Positions 15,608 to 24,285 are shown, counted from the stretch's first letter. The stretch is DNA of 43,802 nt from Clostridium sp. AM34-11AC (GCF_003435375.1 NZ_QWGL01000027.1:1-43802); one strand, 5' to 3'. The notes: generated by a model not told the origin, from the letters alone. Numbers and translations are program-made.

Positions 15608-16057
15608 TCATTCTTCAGTTTCAGAAAATCCAAATATCAGAGAAAATTCCACCTCATTACTGCCGGACCACCTGTTGACGCTGATATGATCCGCCGCAGC
15701 CATGGCCATCCGCATCCGTTTCTGGGTGGCCGTGATATCAAAACCGCACCGGCCGGTAAAAGTTGCGGTAATATCATGAAAATGGTCCTGCCGGATAGTC
15801 AATTTGGCACCGGTCAATTCTGCAAATCCCTTCAGGATCGGCAGAAGAGCCGCATCAAACCATGCTCTGAAATCCCGTACCGCATCATCAGCGCGTTCCC
15901 GGCGTACTTTTTCAATAGCCTCTATAGCGGCCGCAGCTTCTTCTTGTGAGAGGTTTTCTGCCATGTCGGCTAAATTACCGGCTTGATCCGTACCGGTATA
16001 ATCAAATTCGAGTACATTATCGTTTTCATTGTTTTCCAAAAGTTCATTCTGTTCCAT
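15608..16057 (-). CDS. Hypothetical protein under Xre control
   Basis: I chose ATG 16055-16057 (MEQNELLENNEND) with GGAGAA upstream. A longer frame to 16165 would run through the operator. The product is 149 residues. It has an acidic N-terminus, a helical middle (LSQEEAAAAIEAIEKVRRERADDAVRDFRAWF) and a beta-rich end (GRCGFDITATQKRMR ... EVEFSLIFGFSE). No family is recognised. The palindrome at 16085 sits 28 bp upstream, so the repressor at 16190 probably regulates it. Confidence 0.72.
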   Translation of the reverse strand: MEQNELLENNENDNVLEFDYTGTDQAGNLADMAENLSQEEAAAAIEAIEKVRRERADDAVRDFRAWFDAALLPILKGFAELTGAKLTIRQDHFHDITATFTGRCGFDITATQKRMRMAMAAADHISVNRWSGSNEVEFSLIFGFSETEE

Positions 16058-16084
16058 AAAGCATATTCTCCATAGATTTATATA

Positions 16085-16100
16085 TTGTTCTTTAGAACAA
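16085..16100. promoter_or_regulatory. Palindromic operator TTGTTCTTTAGAACAA
   Basis: A near-perfect dyad upstream of the gene ending at 15608. Related copies lie upstream of the Xre gene (16510-16606), so one repressor likely controls both. Confidence 0.72.
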
Positions 16101-16189
16101 ATATAGCATATAAAAGATGGGAAAGAAATTATTTTCGTTCGACGTGTTTCGACAAAAAACGACAAAAATGGAGGATCACAGAGATCCTC

Positions 16190-16504
16190 CTATTCGAGAT
16201 AAGCCTTGAGAGCTTTCATCAATCTTTTCTGTTCATCCGGTGGAAGAGTATGGATTGCTTCCGGTAGACCATTCGCCAATCCATCCACGGAATGAGTGAC
16301 AACATCAACCAGGAGGGTATCCGCGGAGACATCCAAAGCATTTGCTATGGCGACGAACGTATCTAATCTTACAGTTTTCATACCGCGTTCAATGACACTT
16401 ATATGTGTTGAACTGAGATCGACAATGGCAGCCAGATTTTCCTGTGTCAAGCCTTTTGCTTCCCTTGCGGTCTTAATACGCAATCCTACTGCTTTTAAAT
16501 CCAT
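16190..16504 (-). CDS. Xre-family transcriptional regulator
   Basis: The 104-residue protein has an N-terminal HTH_3 domain (VGLRIKTAREAKGLTQENLAAIVDLSSTHISVIERGMKT) and a short helical tail (LPPDEQKRLMKALKAYLE). SD AAAGGAG precedes the start. Operators related to TTGTTCTTTAGAACAA lie on both sides, which implies autorepression and control of 15608. It could be the regulator of this cargo block. Confidence 0.92.
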   Translation of the reverse strand: MDLKAVGLRIKTAREAKGLTQENLAAIVDLSSTHISVIERGMKTVRLDTFVAIANALDVSADTLLVDVVTHSVDGLANGLPEAIHTLPPDEQKRLMKALKAYLE

Positions 16505-16509
16505 CGTAC

Positions 16510-16606
16510 ATCTCCTTTAGCACAAAAAATTGGTCTAAAGATATTATATCTGTTGGGCAGGATGCAATACAGAATCTACGAAACTATATATTGGTCTAAA
16601 GAACAA
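16510..16606. promoter_or_regulatory. Cluster of Xre operator-like sites
   Basis: TTGGTCTAAAGAACAA (16591-16606), TTGGTCTAAAGATATT (16530-16545) and a half-match over the SD (CTTTAGCACAA, 16515-16525) repeat the motif at 16085. They cover the expected Xre promoter and the 3' end of the secreted fragment. Confidence 0.65.
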
Positions 16607-16881
16607 TATAAGGAAAGATTATGAATGATTATTATCTTGCATGCGTCTGATTCATGTTGCAAATCCTGTGCTAATTCCGTGGTGCGTACATAAATATCAC
16701 CGCTACAGTTCGCGCCGGTGTCGCTGTACAGATGGTTATCCGTGCAAATTCCGTAGTCTTTACTATACGCATAGGATGTCAATGATGCAAATTGACTGAT
16801 ATCAATGGTACCAGTTGCGAGCAATACAGCAAGCAGCCCGGCAACCGGACGCTTCCAGTTCCCTTTTTTATGTTTTTGCAT
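16576..16881 (-). pseudogene. Truncated secreted protein
   Basis: The 101-residue frame starts with a good signal peptide: KHKKGNWKRPVAGLLAVLLATGTI..SQFASLTSYAYS. SD GGAAGGAG precedes it. The mature part is only ~65 residues, loses homologous character after TTELAQDL, and ends in the Xre operator DNA. The N-terminus resembles long Lachnospiraceae surface proteins, so I read it as the 5' stub of a larger gene. A genuine small secreted protein is possible. Confidence 0.55.
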
Positions 16882-16967
16882 AGATTCTCCTTCCTTACTT
16901 TTTTTATAGGCTAATTATGGAGAAAAATGATGCAAATTTGGTTTTGATGTGATTTTGTTATACATAC

Positions 16968-17001
16968 AAAAAAGACTTCCTCTAATTTCTTAGAGAAAGT
17001 C
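16968..17001 (-). terminator. Terminator of the transglutaminase-like gene
   Basis: GACTTCCTCTAA/TTAGAGAAAGTC stem (one mismatch) followed on the minus strand by TTTTTT. Confidence 0.75.
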
Positions 17002-17020
17002 CTTGTGTTGGAGAAACGAT

Positions 17021-18427
17021 TTATTCGTATTTAATGTATTCACCGAAATTGAAATTGTAAGACTGTCTTGTTCCGAGTTTTGAAGTTTCTCTCCAATCAT
17101 TAACGAGGTCGATAGCTCCGTTTTCAGCCATATGCGGAACGCCGTCTGCCTGTACAATCCAACATGCGTGTACTGTGTCCCCGACAACGGCGCATTTTAA
17201 ACCAAGCAGCGTTGCAAGCAGATGTCCTGTATCAGCAAAATCAATACATACGCCCTTTTTGTTGATAAGCACCTGATAAAATTTATCGTACGTATGCAGA
17301 CTTGGATTGTTTTTTACTTCATCGTCGTATTTTGATCCGATTAACAATTCTGAAATCTTTGCGAGTCTCTCTGGTTCTGTAGCATGTTCGAAATCAAAAC
17401 TATTTAACCAGTTCCTCAACACAGCAATAACTTCATCGGCCTGTTTTTTCTCTTCGTCTGTCATGGAATTTACACGATTGAATGGATCTGTTTGACCGGT
17501 CAGCTGTGCGATGTAATAACCATAGTTTGTGATAAACTGATTGTGTCCTGCGAGTCCGTGATGATTAATTTCCGAATATTTTTCAAGCCAGTCTTTAGTT
17601 GCTTCAATATTCAGTGCATACAGATCCACGACCCTTTTAAGTGGATAATTACTATCATACGCTACATCACGCACCTTGCCGCCTTCATAGGTCAAGCCAA
17701 GTTCTTCTGCAGTGGCAGTTTTAATTTTGCCGTTTTCATCCAGTACGCGGTACAGGTAATCGATTGTCACTCCGTCAGGAGTTGTCCATTTATCGAATGT
17801 CCAGTACGACTGCGCATTCGGATAAAGTTTCATCTGGTAACCTGCAGATGTCGGATCTCCGATATCTCCCGCTGCTTTTGTATCTGTTTTTCCGTGATAA
17901 TACAGAATATATTCGTTACCACCGTTCCAGTTGCGCCAGTACATATTGTCGCCAACTTTCAAATCGGTTGTTGGAAATGCGACACCAGTTCCAACTGGGT
18001 TTACTCTTGTAGTATTCTCCGGTTTATCGACATCTCTCATATAGCTGACAAGGCTCGACTGTTTGACGTTGGATTTTGCGGAAGACTGGGTTTTTCCTGT
18101 TGAACCGGTACTTTTTACAGTCCCCTGCGTCTTTACCACGCCGTTCTCTACCCACTGTCCGTCTGCATTTACGGTATAGCCGTCCGGGGTTGTGGTGTTG
18201 GTTAAGAGGTAACCGTCTGCACCGAAATAATAACTCTCGGAAATGCCGTCCCCATTACCATCCAGCCATTTCCATTCATTCTTCGGATAGCTGCCGTTTT
18301 CATCCCACCAGTATCCGTTTGCATCCTGTTTCCATTGCCCGGCCAATGCGGTTGTTGCAGAACCTGCTACCATGGCCGTTGCCAGTGACAGAGCTACCGC
18401 TTTTTTGTAAATTTGCTTTTTACCCAT
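17021..18427 (-). CDS. Secreted transglutaminase-like protein with cell-wall-binding repeats
   Basis: The 468-residue protein has a signal peptide (KKAVALSLATAMVAGSATTALA), then choline/cell-wall-binding-type repeats (GQWKQDANGYWWDENGSYPKNEWKWLD, YYFGADGYLL, VNADGQWVENG) to about residue 90, a Ser/Lys linker, and a C-terminal transglutaminase/protease-like domain. The likely triad is Cys394 (GVCIDFA), His420 (DTVHACW) and Asp440. It would act on the cell surface, crosslinking or cutting peptides. It has its own promoter (18475-18503) and terminator. The gene is intact, unlike its truncated neighbour. Confidence 0.88.
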   Translation of the reverse strand: MGKKQIYKKAVALSLATAMVAGSATTALAGQWKQDANGYWWDENGSYPKNEWKWLDGNGDGISESYYFGADGYLLTNTTTPDGYTVNADGQWVENGVVKTQGTVKSTGSTGKTQSSAKSNVKQSSLVSYMRDVDKPENTTRVNPVGTGVAFPTTDLKVGDNMYWRNWNGGNEYILYYHGKTDTKAAGDIGDPTSAGYQMKLYPNAQSYWTFDKWTTPDGVTIDYLYRVLDENGKIKTATAEELGLTYEGGKVRDVAYDSNYPLKRVVDLYALNIEATKDWLEKYSEINHHGLAGHNQFITNYGYYIAQLTGQTDPFNRVNSMTDEEKKQADEVIAVLRNWLNSFDFEHATEPERLAKISELLIGSKYDDEVKNNPSLHTYDKFYQVLINKKGVCIDFADTGHLLATLLGLKCAVVGDTVHACWIVQADGVPHMAENGAIDLVNDWRETSKLGTRQSYNFNFGEYIKYE

Positions 18428-18474
18428 AATGTTCCTCCTTTGTTCGTTAGCCCTTTTTCTTGCGCTATAGACTT

Positions 18475-18503
18475 ATTATAGTTCCTTGGGTGATTTCTGA
18501 CAA
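18475..18503 (-). promoter_or_regulatory. Promoter of the transglutaminase-like gene
   Basis: On the minus strand TTGTCA (18498-18503), a 17-bp spacer and a perfect TATAAT (18475-18480) lie 48 bp before the start. Confidence 0.75.
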
Positions 18504-18589
18504 TGCTTTTGTATTCTGCCGATATCCAAAAGAACTATTTTAATTCTGTTTTCAAGAAAAATTCAGCTGTACTATGAATAGTATATCGT

Positions 18590-18609
18590 ATTGTGGATAT
18601 ATACACAAT
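18590..18609. promoter_or_regulatory. Palindrome upstream of small HTH gene
   Basis: ATTGTG-gatata-TACACAAT-like dyad (TTGTG...CACAA) 51 bp before the HTH start, possibly its operator. The rest of 18504-18660 shows nothing else clear. Confidence 0.45.
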
Positions 18610-18660
18610 ATTGATCTGAAAGAAAATCAGCTATGATTGTTCGCAGGAGGAGGACTTGTC

Positions 18661-18858
18661 ATGGTTGATTACAGCCCGCTGTGGGACACAATGCGCAAAC
18701 GCGGAATAACGCAATATATGATTCTGCAGGATAAGGTCCTCGATAATCATACGCTTGATCGTCTGAAAAAGAACATGAACATCACGTTGATTACATTGGA
18801 GCGTATCTGCACCTATCTGGATTGCACACCGAATGACGTGATTCGGTTTACAAAATAG
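18661..18858 (+). CDS. Small Cro/CI-type HTH protein (HTH_26 type)
   Basis: The 65-residue protein starts at ATG 18661, 8 bp after AGGAGGAGG. SPLWDTMRKRGITQYMILQDKVLDNHTLDRLKKN..ITLITLERICTYLDCTPNDVIRF is the compact HTH_26 pattern common in Firmicutes mobile elements. It is divergent from the transglutaminase gene and upstream of the HEPN gene, with a terminator between. Confidence 0.85.
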   Translation: MVDYSPLWDTMRKRGITQYMILQDKVLDNHTLDRLKKNMNITLITLERICTYLDCTPNDVIRFTK

Positions 18859-18891
18859 AACAGTAGTATATTTGATCGGAAATTATAAATA

Positions 18892-18932
18892 AAATCCCAT
18901 GTCAGTGCCGCGCGGCGGTTGACTTGGGATTT
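18892..18932 (+). terminator. Terminator after small HTH gene
   Basis: Long stem AAATCCCA.GTCA / TGAC.TGGGATTT with a GC-rich inner hairpin (GCCGCGCGGC), then TTTGTT. Confidence 0.7.
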
Positions 18933-18996
18933 GTTCGTATAGAGATTTTTTATGTACACCTTATAAATACCTCATTGAATGGAGTAGAGCAATTAT

Positions 18997-19950
18997 ATGG
19001 AAAATACATTAAAAAAGAGACCTTGTACGGAAGTAAAATATCATGGTCTTTACGATGGCAAAAGCCTGCTTCCGTACGCCATTGAAAGGAACTGGGAACT
19101 GAAGAGGTCCAAAATAAATTATGACATAGAAATCTTAACCAAGCTGAATCAGAAATCAATAACGATAAAGCTGTCAGATTCGGTACCTTTTGAAAGGGTA
19201 CATGCGATACTCTGCAAAATTCTGAGGTATGAATGTCTTTTTGATGGCCGTTTTTTCAAAATGAATAAATATGAAGTAGACGGTATTGATATCACGGCTG
19301 AGATGAGAGAAAACATGCTGTCATATTATGAAGGTAAACGGGCATATACAATATTCAGTCAACCAGTGAATGATATGGCCTATAAAAGAGGTTTTTGTGC
19401 ATGGGAGAGGTACGATAAAAAGGCATTACAAATGGATCAGATGTTTTATTATATCGGGTTCGGTGATGGCTTGACAGCCGATTTGAGGTTGGCATTATTC
19501 TCAGAGATATTTGAGCCGTTATCAGAGTATCTTGCATCATTGCAAAAAATCCAAATTAATTGTTCACAGCCGCCAAAACAGAGGAATACAAAATGCCCAC
19601 AATGTGGCTGCAAGTATAAAATTTCCATACCGAGTATTCCCTCCTTCAAGGATAAGATAGATTCGGTGATACAAGGATACGGAAGAACAGCGTTTAATGG
19701 CGATAATATTCCTGAAATTCTAAAAAGGACTGTCAACACAAGAAATAAAATGCTTCATGTTGATGCGAAAAAAGAAGATGCAATGACGGGCGGCCAGTGT
19801 GGATTTTACATCAGAAAATATGTAGAATTGTATCGGGTAGTGGTGCTGTCAGAATTAAAACTGTGGAATGCAGATCTGGAAAATGAACTTGCAGAGGCCA
19901 TAAACGGTTACAATGCTGATTTCAAAAAATTAAGAATAAAAAAGAAATGA
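18997..19950 (+). CDS. HEPN-motif protein (ApeA-like), candidate RNase/defence gene
   Basis: The 317-residue soluble protein has a Cys knuckle CPQCGCK at residues 200-206 and, in its C-terminal helical part, TRNKMLH, where Arg249-x4-His254 is the HEPN ribonuclease motif. A beta-rich N-terminal half (VKYHGLYDGKSLLPYA, ITIKLSDSVPFERVH) followed by a C-terminal HEPN resembles ApeA-type abortive-infection proteins. HEPN proteins of this kind cut RNA upon phage infection. No partner gene is adjacent. SD is weak (TGGAGTAGAG). The family assignment is tentative, while the motif itself is clear. Confidence 0.62.
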   Translation: MENTLKKRPCTEVKYHGLYDGKSLLPYAIERNWELKRSKINYDIEILTKLNQKSITIKLSDSVPFERVHAILCKILRYECLFDGRFFKMNKYEVDGIDITAEMRENMLSYYEGKRAYTIFSQPVNDMAYKRGFCAWERYDKKALQMDQMFYYIGFGDGLTADLRLALFSEIFEPLSEYLASLQKIQINCSQPPKQRNTKCPQCGCKYKISIPSIPSFKDKIDSVIQGYGRTAFNGDNIPEILKRTVNTRNKMLHVDAKKEDAMTGGQCGFYIRKYVELYRVVVLSELKLWNADLENELAEAINGYNADFKKLRIKKK

Positions 19951-19989
19951 AAGAAGCGACAGCAGTATACTACAGGAACAATGATAAGA

Positions 19990-20015
19990 AAGCGCAGGTG
20001 CGAGTGCCTGCGCTT
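19990..20015. terminator. Terminator between convergent genes
   Basis: Perfect 9-bp stem AAGCGCAGG/CCTGCGCTT with an 8-nt loop, then TATTCGTT. It serves the HEPN gene and possibly the opposite strand. Confidence 0.75.
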
Positions 20016-20040
20016 ATTCGTTATGTATGTTTCTTTTATA

Positions 20041-20232
20041 TTACTGTAAATCCTGTATGTAGCTCATGAGATCATCATACTGTGACGAGGACATTTCGCC
20101 ATTATCATACAGTTCCTGAATGTGCTCCGCCAGAGCATCGATGTCATAATCCTCTGTGTCTCCATTCACAATATCCACAATCTGATCTTTCAGATCCTTG
20201 TATTCCTTGCAGAATATATGGCTGTCGTACAT
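20041..20232 (-). CDS. Small acidic hypothetical protein
   Basis: The 63-residue acidic protein starts after AAGGAGG (MYDSHIFCKEYKDL). It is helical with many D and E (DGDTEDYDIDALAEHIQELYDNGEM-like character), suggesting an inhibitor or adaptor. It follows the 287-residue gene by 18 bp in one operon. Family not recognised. Confidence 0.65.
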   Translation of the reverse strand: MYDSHIFCKEYKDLKDQIVDIVNGDTEDYDIDALAEHIQELYDNGEMSSSQYDDLMSYIQDLQ

Positions 20233-20250
20233 TGTGTCGCCTCCTTCTTT

Positions 20251-21114
20251 TTATTCGATATACATACGCGGTTTATCGGAAAAGAGCATTTTAACAAATG
20301 CTTCCTGCGGATTTCCCACATAGTAGACCGGGTGAGCCTGACAGATATCCAGCATTTTCTTTATAATTGGGAAATTTGGATCCGTGGGATCGCATCGGAA
20401 GTTTTTGTCTTGCATGATGACACGATATTCCATCTCATATGCAAGCATAACCGTGAAGGGTGTAAACTTGCCGGGTTGGAAATTTTTCAGTGTCTCGAAC
20501 CGTTCCTTCCGTTCCTCTTCATTGGCCACGCACATTCCGAGATAGCAGTGATCGAAGTATCTGCAGGTTTCACAGACAAGCTGGTCGATCTGCTGATCAA
20601 TAAGCTGTTCGTCGGTAGGAACCTCATACGATTCAATCTTTTCAATATTGTCAGGATTCCGCAGTCCGTAATCAATCAGTTTACCATCGCTCTTACGCAT
20701 GTAACGGTAAATATCCGCTTCGAACCAGAGGCAGTCGCCGGGATTAAATAATTCAAAACCGGTTCTGTCCATCCAGACATGATCTTCCTTGCCGACAAAA
20801 CCGATACCGTCACCATACATGCCGTTTACCATGATACGTTTGAAAAGTACTTTGTTTTTCTGCTGATCGAACCGTAAAATCTGGCCTTTAAAGTCAGCGG
20901 ATGAGCCTGAAACGTGATAGTAGCACAACTCGAAAAATTGCCGGACCTTGTCGCAGGAACGTTTCTGTACCTCCAGATATTCATCGTAGGACTTGAAATC
21001 GCCATTCTCCACATCCTGCATGCTGTCCGGAGAGAAGTCTATCCGACCGTTCTGATATCTTTCGAGAGTGTCTTTCCCATAACATTCCTTTCGTAATTCA
21101 TCCCATTTGTTCAT
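20251..21114 (-). CDS. Hypothetical protein with Cys cluster
   Basis: The 287-residue soluble protein starts after GGGAGGAATG. Its centre is beta-rich (GQILRFDQQKNKVLFKRIMVNGMYGDGIGF..KEDHVWMD), followed by a helical stretch with VCETCRYFDHCYLGMC, a possible metal-binding Cys cluster. It is related by position to the Rep-like genes upstream (117 bp) and may belong to the replicon. No family was recognised. Confidence 0.7.
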   Translation of the reverse strand: MNKWDELRKECYGKDTLERYQNGRIDFSPDSMQDVENGDFKSYDEYLEVQKRSCDKVRQFFELCYYHVSGSSADFKGQILRFDQQKNKVLFKRIMVNGMYGDGIGFVGKEDHVWMDRTGFELFNPGDCLWFEADIYRYMRKSDGKLIDYGLRNPDNIEKIESYEVPTDEQLIDQQIDQLVCETCRYFDHCYLGMCVANEEERKERFETLKNFQPGKFTPFTVMLAYEMEYRVIMQDKNFRCDPTDPNFPIIKKMLDICQAHPVYYVGNPQEAFVKMLFSDKPRMYIE

Positions 21115-21233
21115 AAATCATTCCTCCCAAATTGATAAGTGCTGCATGGCAGCCTGACATACCAATCTTTGGGTTAAGCCCATTATAATACATTTTGTGC
21201 CTGTGATAAAGAATAATAATGTTAATCCAAAAA

Positions 21234-22085
21234 TCAGTAATCACGATAGTAATTCCAGTAGTGCTTTCGAGCACAATCTTCCTGTATTTTCTCCCAGTCG
21301 CGTAACTCCTTGTCACTCAAAAAATGCAGACCTCCATTTGGGGAGTTTAAAAGTTTTTCCTGCTCTTCATTTTCATTATCCAGCACATTATCATCTTGTG
21401 CGATCGATTTGTGAGTAAAAGTGAAGTTGATTTTCTGAACGCTGCGATTGAACGATATCTCACCAAACTGAATTTGGAGACTTGTATTCGATGAGATGGC
21501 GGCAATGGCCGGTCGGAGCTTATCCTTTTTGAGCAGCTTATACGGATAATCCGGGTTTCCAGTTAACAGCATTGCCAGCCGTGATACGGAAACAATGACG
21601 GTGGTTTTATATTGTAAACAGAAAAGGTACAGCAGTACGGACGGAAGCGTATGAAGATGAAACAAATTTCCGATATTTACGAAATAAAACTTCTGCTCCA
21701 GGCAATCATTCCAATAATGAATGAACTTATGTGAAAAATGGACAGTACACAGATTCTTGCGAATATCCGAATCGACGGAATCTATACAGACCATATCGTA
21801 ATAACCGCCGAATGAGAGTGGTTGATCAGTAATCCGTTCCAAATGGGAAATAATGCGTCGGGCATGATGCGCGCGGTTATTGCTGCAGAGTGCATTGGAA
21901 TCATGCCCGAACATGAAGCACAAATCTGAGAGAGGTACGGTTACTTTATCTTCACAATTTCCATCAAAGTAGTACATGAGAAACAGCAGAGTTTTCAGGC
22001 TGATTGCTGAAAGCGGCTTATTGTCCTTGAAGATTCCGTCGGATAGGACACTTTCCGGAACTTCCAAACGTAAATTGGAATGCAT
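21234..22085 (-). CDS. Plasmid Rep-like initiator, copy 1 (Rep_3-type winged helix)
   Basis: Start ATG 22083-22085 (MHSNLRLEVPESVL) after AGGAGG. The product is 283 residues. It aligns by eye along its length with the neighbour at 22164: LSxLCFxxGxxxx, a middle with LPSVLLYLFCLQYKT, and SRLAMLLTGNPDYPYKLLKKDKLRPAI before a beta hairpin. The LY.F..RYQ and tandem winged-helix layout is that of Rep_3-like initiators that bind iterons. A dense iteron array lies 2.2 kb away. A role in replication is inference; a transcription regulator is the alternative. Confidence 0.7.
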   Translation of the reverse strand: MHSNLRLEVPESVLSDGIFKDNKPLSAISLKTLLFLMYYFDGNCEDKVTVPLSDLCFMFGHDSNALCSNNRAHHARRIISHLERITDQPLSFGGYYDMVCIDSVDSDIRKNLCTVHFSHKFIHYWNDCLEQKFYFVNIGNLFHLHTLPSVLLYLFCLQYKTTVIVSVSRLAMLLTGNPDYPYKLLKKDKLRPAIAAISSNTSLQIQFGEISFNRSVQKINFTFTHKSIAQDDNVLDNENEEQEKLLNSPNGGLHFLSDKELRDWEKIQEDCARKHYWNYYRDY

Positions 22086-22163
22086 AATTACCTCCTGTAT
22101 GCGAGAGTGATTCGTGTGCAGCATGATGCGGAATAAAACGCAATATTGAAATCCGCATCATTC

Positions 22164-23027
22164 TCATAATTCATCACGCGGTACATATTTCTGAGTGGCC
22201 ATATCGTAAACATACTGTGCCTTCCAGTCCGTATTATATATGTTACGATTACGCCTATTGTACTGGTTACCCAGACAATGTTTCAGTTCATCTTCTGACG
22301 GAGCGGATGAAACAACGAATTTCAAGCTGCAGACTTTATGGCCGTAAAAATTTTCGTCTATGACCACCTTCAAATCAGTTAACTGGTTGATTTCCAAAAT
22401 GGCAGGTATAAGGCGATCACGTTTCAGGTATTTGTACTCGTAATCTGGAGTTCCGGTTAAAAGGCTGGTTAATTCTTCAATTCCGTAATTGAAAACGTGC
22501 ATGTTTTGATAACGGCAGAAGAAGGCATACAGCAGAACCGCGGAAGAGGTTGAAAGTCGATTCATGTACTTAAGCCGAACCACGGTAAAGTCCTTTGCCA
22601 GTGCCTGTCCGAAATATCTTGCAAGATCCGTGTTAAAGCGAACCTTGATAAGATCTTTGGAGTATGATATACCGACCGTCTGTATCCATACAAACGAGAG
22701 ATACATGTCATATTTCTTGTCGTGGATGGTCAGCTCCTGCGTCATCAGTCCTTTAATGACAGCTCCGACCTTCCTTTTCATGTGAGAAAAATTGCAGTTT
22801 TTGTCTTTGGAGTATCCCAGTGCAAAACACAGCTCGGAAAGTGAAAGCTCTACACAATCGATTTGCCCGGGAGTTTTCTGCAGGTTTTTCCATATCAAAT
22901 ACATTAAACTCTTGTATTGCAGGGGAGATAAGACTTTGCTTGTCATGGTCATAATGCCGTATTTGGCGATGTCATTCATTTCGAACAGTTTAAAATCATG
23001 TGATGCTGATTGGATGTAATGATTCAT
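22164..23027 (-). CDS. Plasmid Rep-like initiator, copy 2
   Basis: The 287-residue protein starts after GGAGGAATTCG. SPLQYKSLMYLIWKNLQ..., LSLSELCFALGYSKD, KVRFNTDLARYFGQ, SSAVLLYAFFCRYQN and LLTGTPDYEYKYLKRDRLIPAILEINQ parallel the downstream copy (LLTGNPDYPYKLLKKDKLRPAI). The two are paralogues in tandem. It lies nearer the iterons and is the likelier initiator, while the second copy may have another role such as control. Similarity to Rep_3 is judged by pattern only. Confidence 0.72.
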   Translation of the reverse strand: MNHYIQSASHDFKLFEMNDIAKYGIMTMTSKVLSPLQYKSLMYLIWKNLQKTPGQIDCVELSLSELCFALGYSKDKNCNFSHMKRKVGAVIKGLMTQELTIHDKKYDMYLSFVWIQTVGISYSKDLIKVRFNTDLARYFGQALAKDFTVVRLKYMNRLSTSSAVLLYAFFCRYQNMHVFNYGIEELTSLLTGTPDYEYKYLKRDRLIPAILEINQLTDLKVVIDENFYGHKVCSLKFVVSSAPSEDELKHCLGNQYNRRNRNIYNTDWKAQYVYDMATQKYVPRDEL

Positions 23028-23099
23028 TCGAATTCCTCCGTTTCACGGGCAGCATCAGCTGCCTGATTGCTGGTCTAATTATGGAGACTAAACGGAGAA

Positions 23100-23358
23100 T
23101 TATGGTTTCGGCGGAAATTCAGATACGTATTTTTGCTCACCATACAATTCATCGGCGTTAATTTTCATTTTCAGAGTGAGAAAATCGTTGTGTTCATGGC
23201 AAATTCCTAAGTATGACGGAGATCCACTAAAGAAAAATGTGGATGAATTTATAAAATCCACATCATTTCTGAGAGGGATTTTGACTGTGAGCTGATGCTC
23301 TGACTGAAAAAAGAACCAATTTTTTCCTATGCAGGTAACATTAACCAATACACTTCCC
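23100..23358 (-). CDS. Possible small protein overlapping the first long repeat
   Basis: From ATG near 23358 (MGSVLVNVTCIGKNWFFF) the frame runs 85 residues to a stop at 23100, ending LTLKMKINADELYGEQKYVSEF. A weak SD (AAGAGGACTGG) precedes it. It is hydrophobic and polar mixed, and no family is recognised. The start lies inside the repeat at 23341. It may be a real small gene whose 5' region has been duplicated, or chance. Confidence 0.3.
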
Positions 23359-23830
23359 ATCACCAGTCCTCTTTTCCATAAGATGGAAGACAGCGTATGC
23401 GAATCGGTTACTGATAACCAGTACAGTTTCACATTTCAATACCTACATTGTTCCTATGGGAGCATTTTGCAGTACACTGATCTCTTTCCCGGAATGGTAC
23501 GTGACTTCTGCAATGAGTTCATTGATAACCGACACATTCCCCAACACCAGTTACCACCTCTCCACAAGATGGGAAGCAGCGTATGCCATTCGGTATCTGA
23601 TAACCAGTCAATTTCCGTATTCCAATACCCGGATCTGTACCCTGAGGAATATTTTTACGGTGTGCGTATGTTTTCTACGAAAGAATATACGCAATCTCTG
23701 CCGATACAGTTATTGCTAACCAATATATTTCCCAACACCAGTTACCACCTCTCCATAAGATGGGAGGCAGCGTATGCGACTCGGTTATTGATAACCGGTA
23801 CAGTTTTGTATTCCAATATCCGTATCTGTG
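23341..23830. repeat. Three degenerate ~105-bp repeats, period ~190 bp
   Basis: Units at 23341-23444, 23525-23633 and 23715-23830 share CCAACACCAGTTACCACC, a CATAAGATGGGAGGCAGCGTATGC-like core and a GGTTAnTGATAACC hairpin. CAGCGTATGC recurs at 23391, 23577 and 23768. No frame is kept across all three. The spacers between units are unrelated. They lie between the Rep genes and the iterons, so they may be part of the origin or decayed leader copies. Confidence 0.8.
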
Positions 23831-24140
23831 TATGTAGCGAATGATAATACATCCACTTTATAGTCGGTACCGTTACTGGTTCATTTAACAGTAGCTTGGT
23901 CGGTCTGTTCTACTCATGAGGAATCGGTTCCGTAAACTTACCGCAGTGGAGTCAATTCACGGTCTGTTCCACGATATAGTTTTTTATAACGAGATTACTT
24001 TTCTTTTTTTTCTTTTTTATGCCCGAAAAATTTTCCATGGGAAATTTTGAGATGTTTAAAAACAACTGTTTACGGCGCAGCCGCCCGTTGCCCATCCGCA
24101 AGCGTAGAGGGCGTTTCCGGGGTATCTTTACATGCACTAA

Positions 24141-24272
24141 GGTGAGGAAAAATACGTATATGGTGAGGAAAAATACGTATGAATATAGTACTTTTTTCCA
24201 CCTTAGTACTTTTCTACACCTCAGTACTTTTCTACACCATCTCTTACAGGAAAGGTGAGCAAAAATACGTAT
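24141..24272. repeat. Second repeat family beside the iterons
   Basis: Three direct copies of GGTGAGGAAAAATACGTAT-type sequence (24141-24159, 24162-24180, 24254-24272) flank three inverted, spaced copies of AGTACTTTTCTACACC (24187-24202, 24205-24220, 24223-24238). The latter are 18 bp apart. A 23831-24140 stretch before them is AT-rich with a long T-run and little else. Confidence 0.8.
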
Positions 24273-24285
24273 TTTTATTGATTGG

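Noticed and set aside
23329..23844. A 171-codon plus-strand frame over the three long repeats
   Set aside because: Repeat units are read in different frames or with different residues, there is no SD, and no protein pattern is seen.
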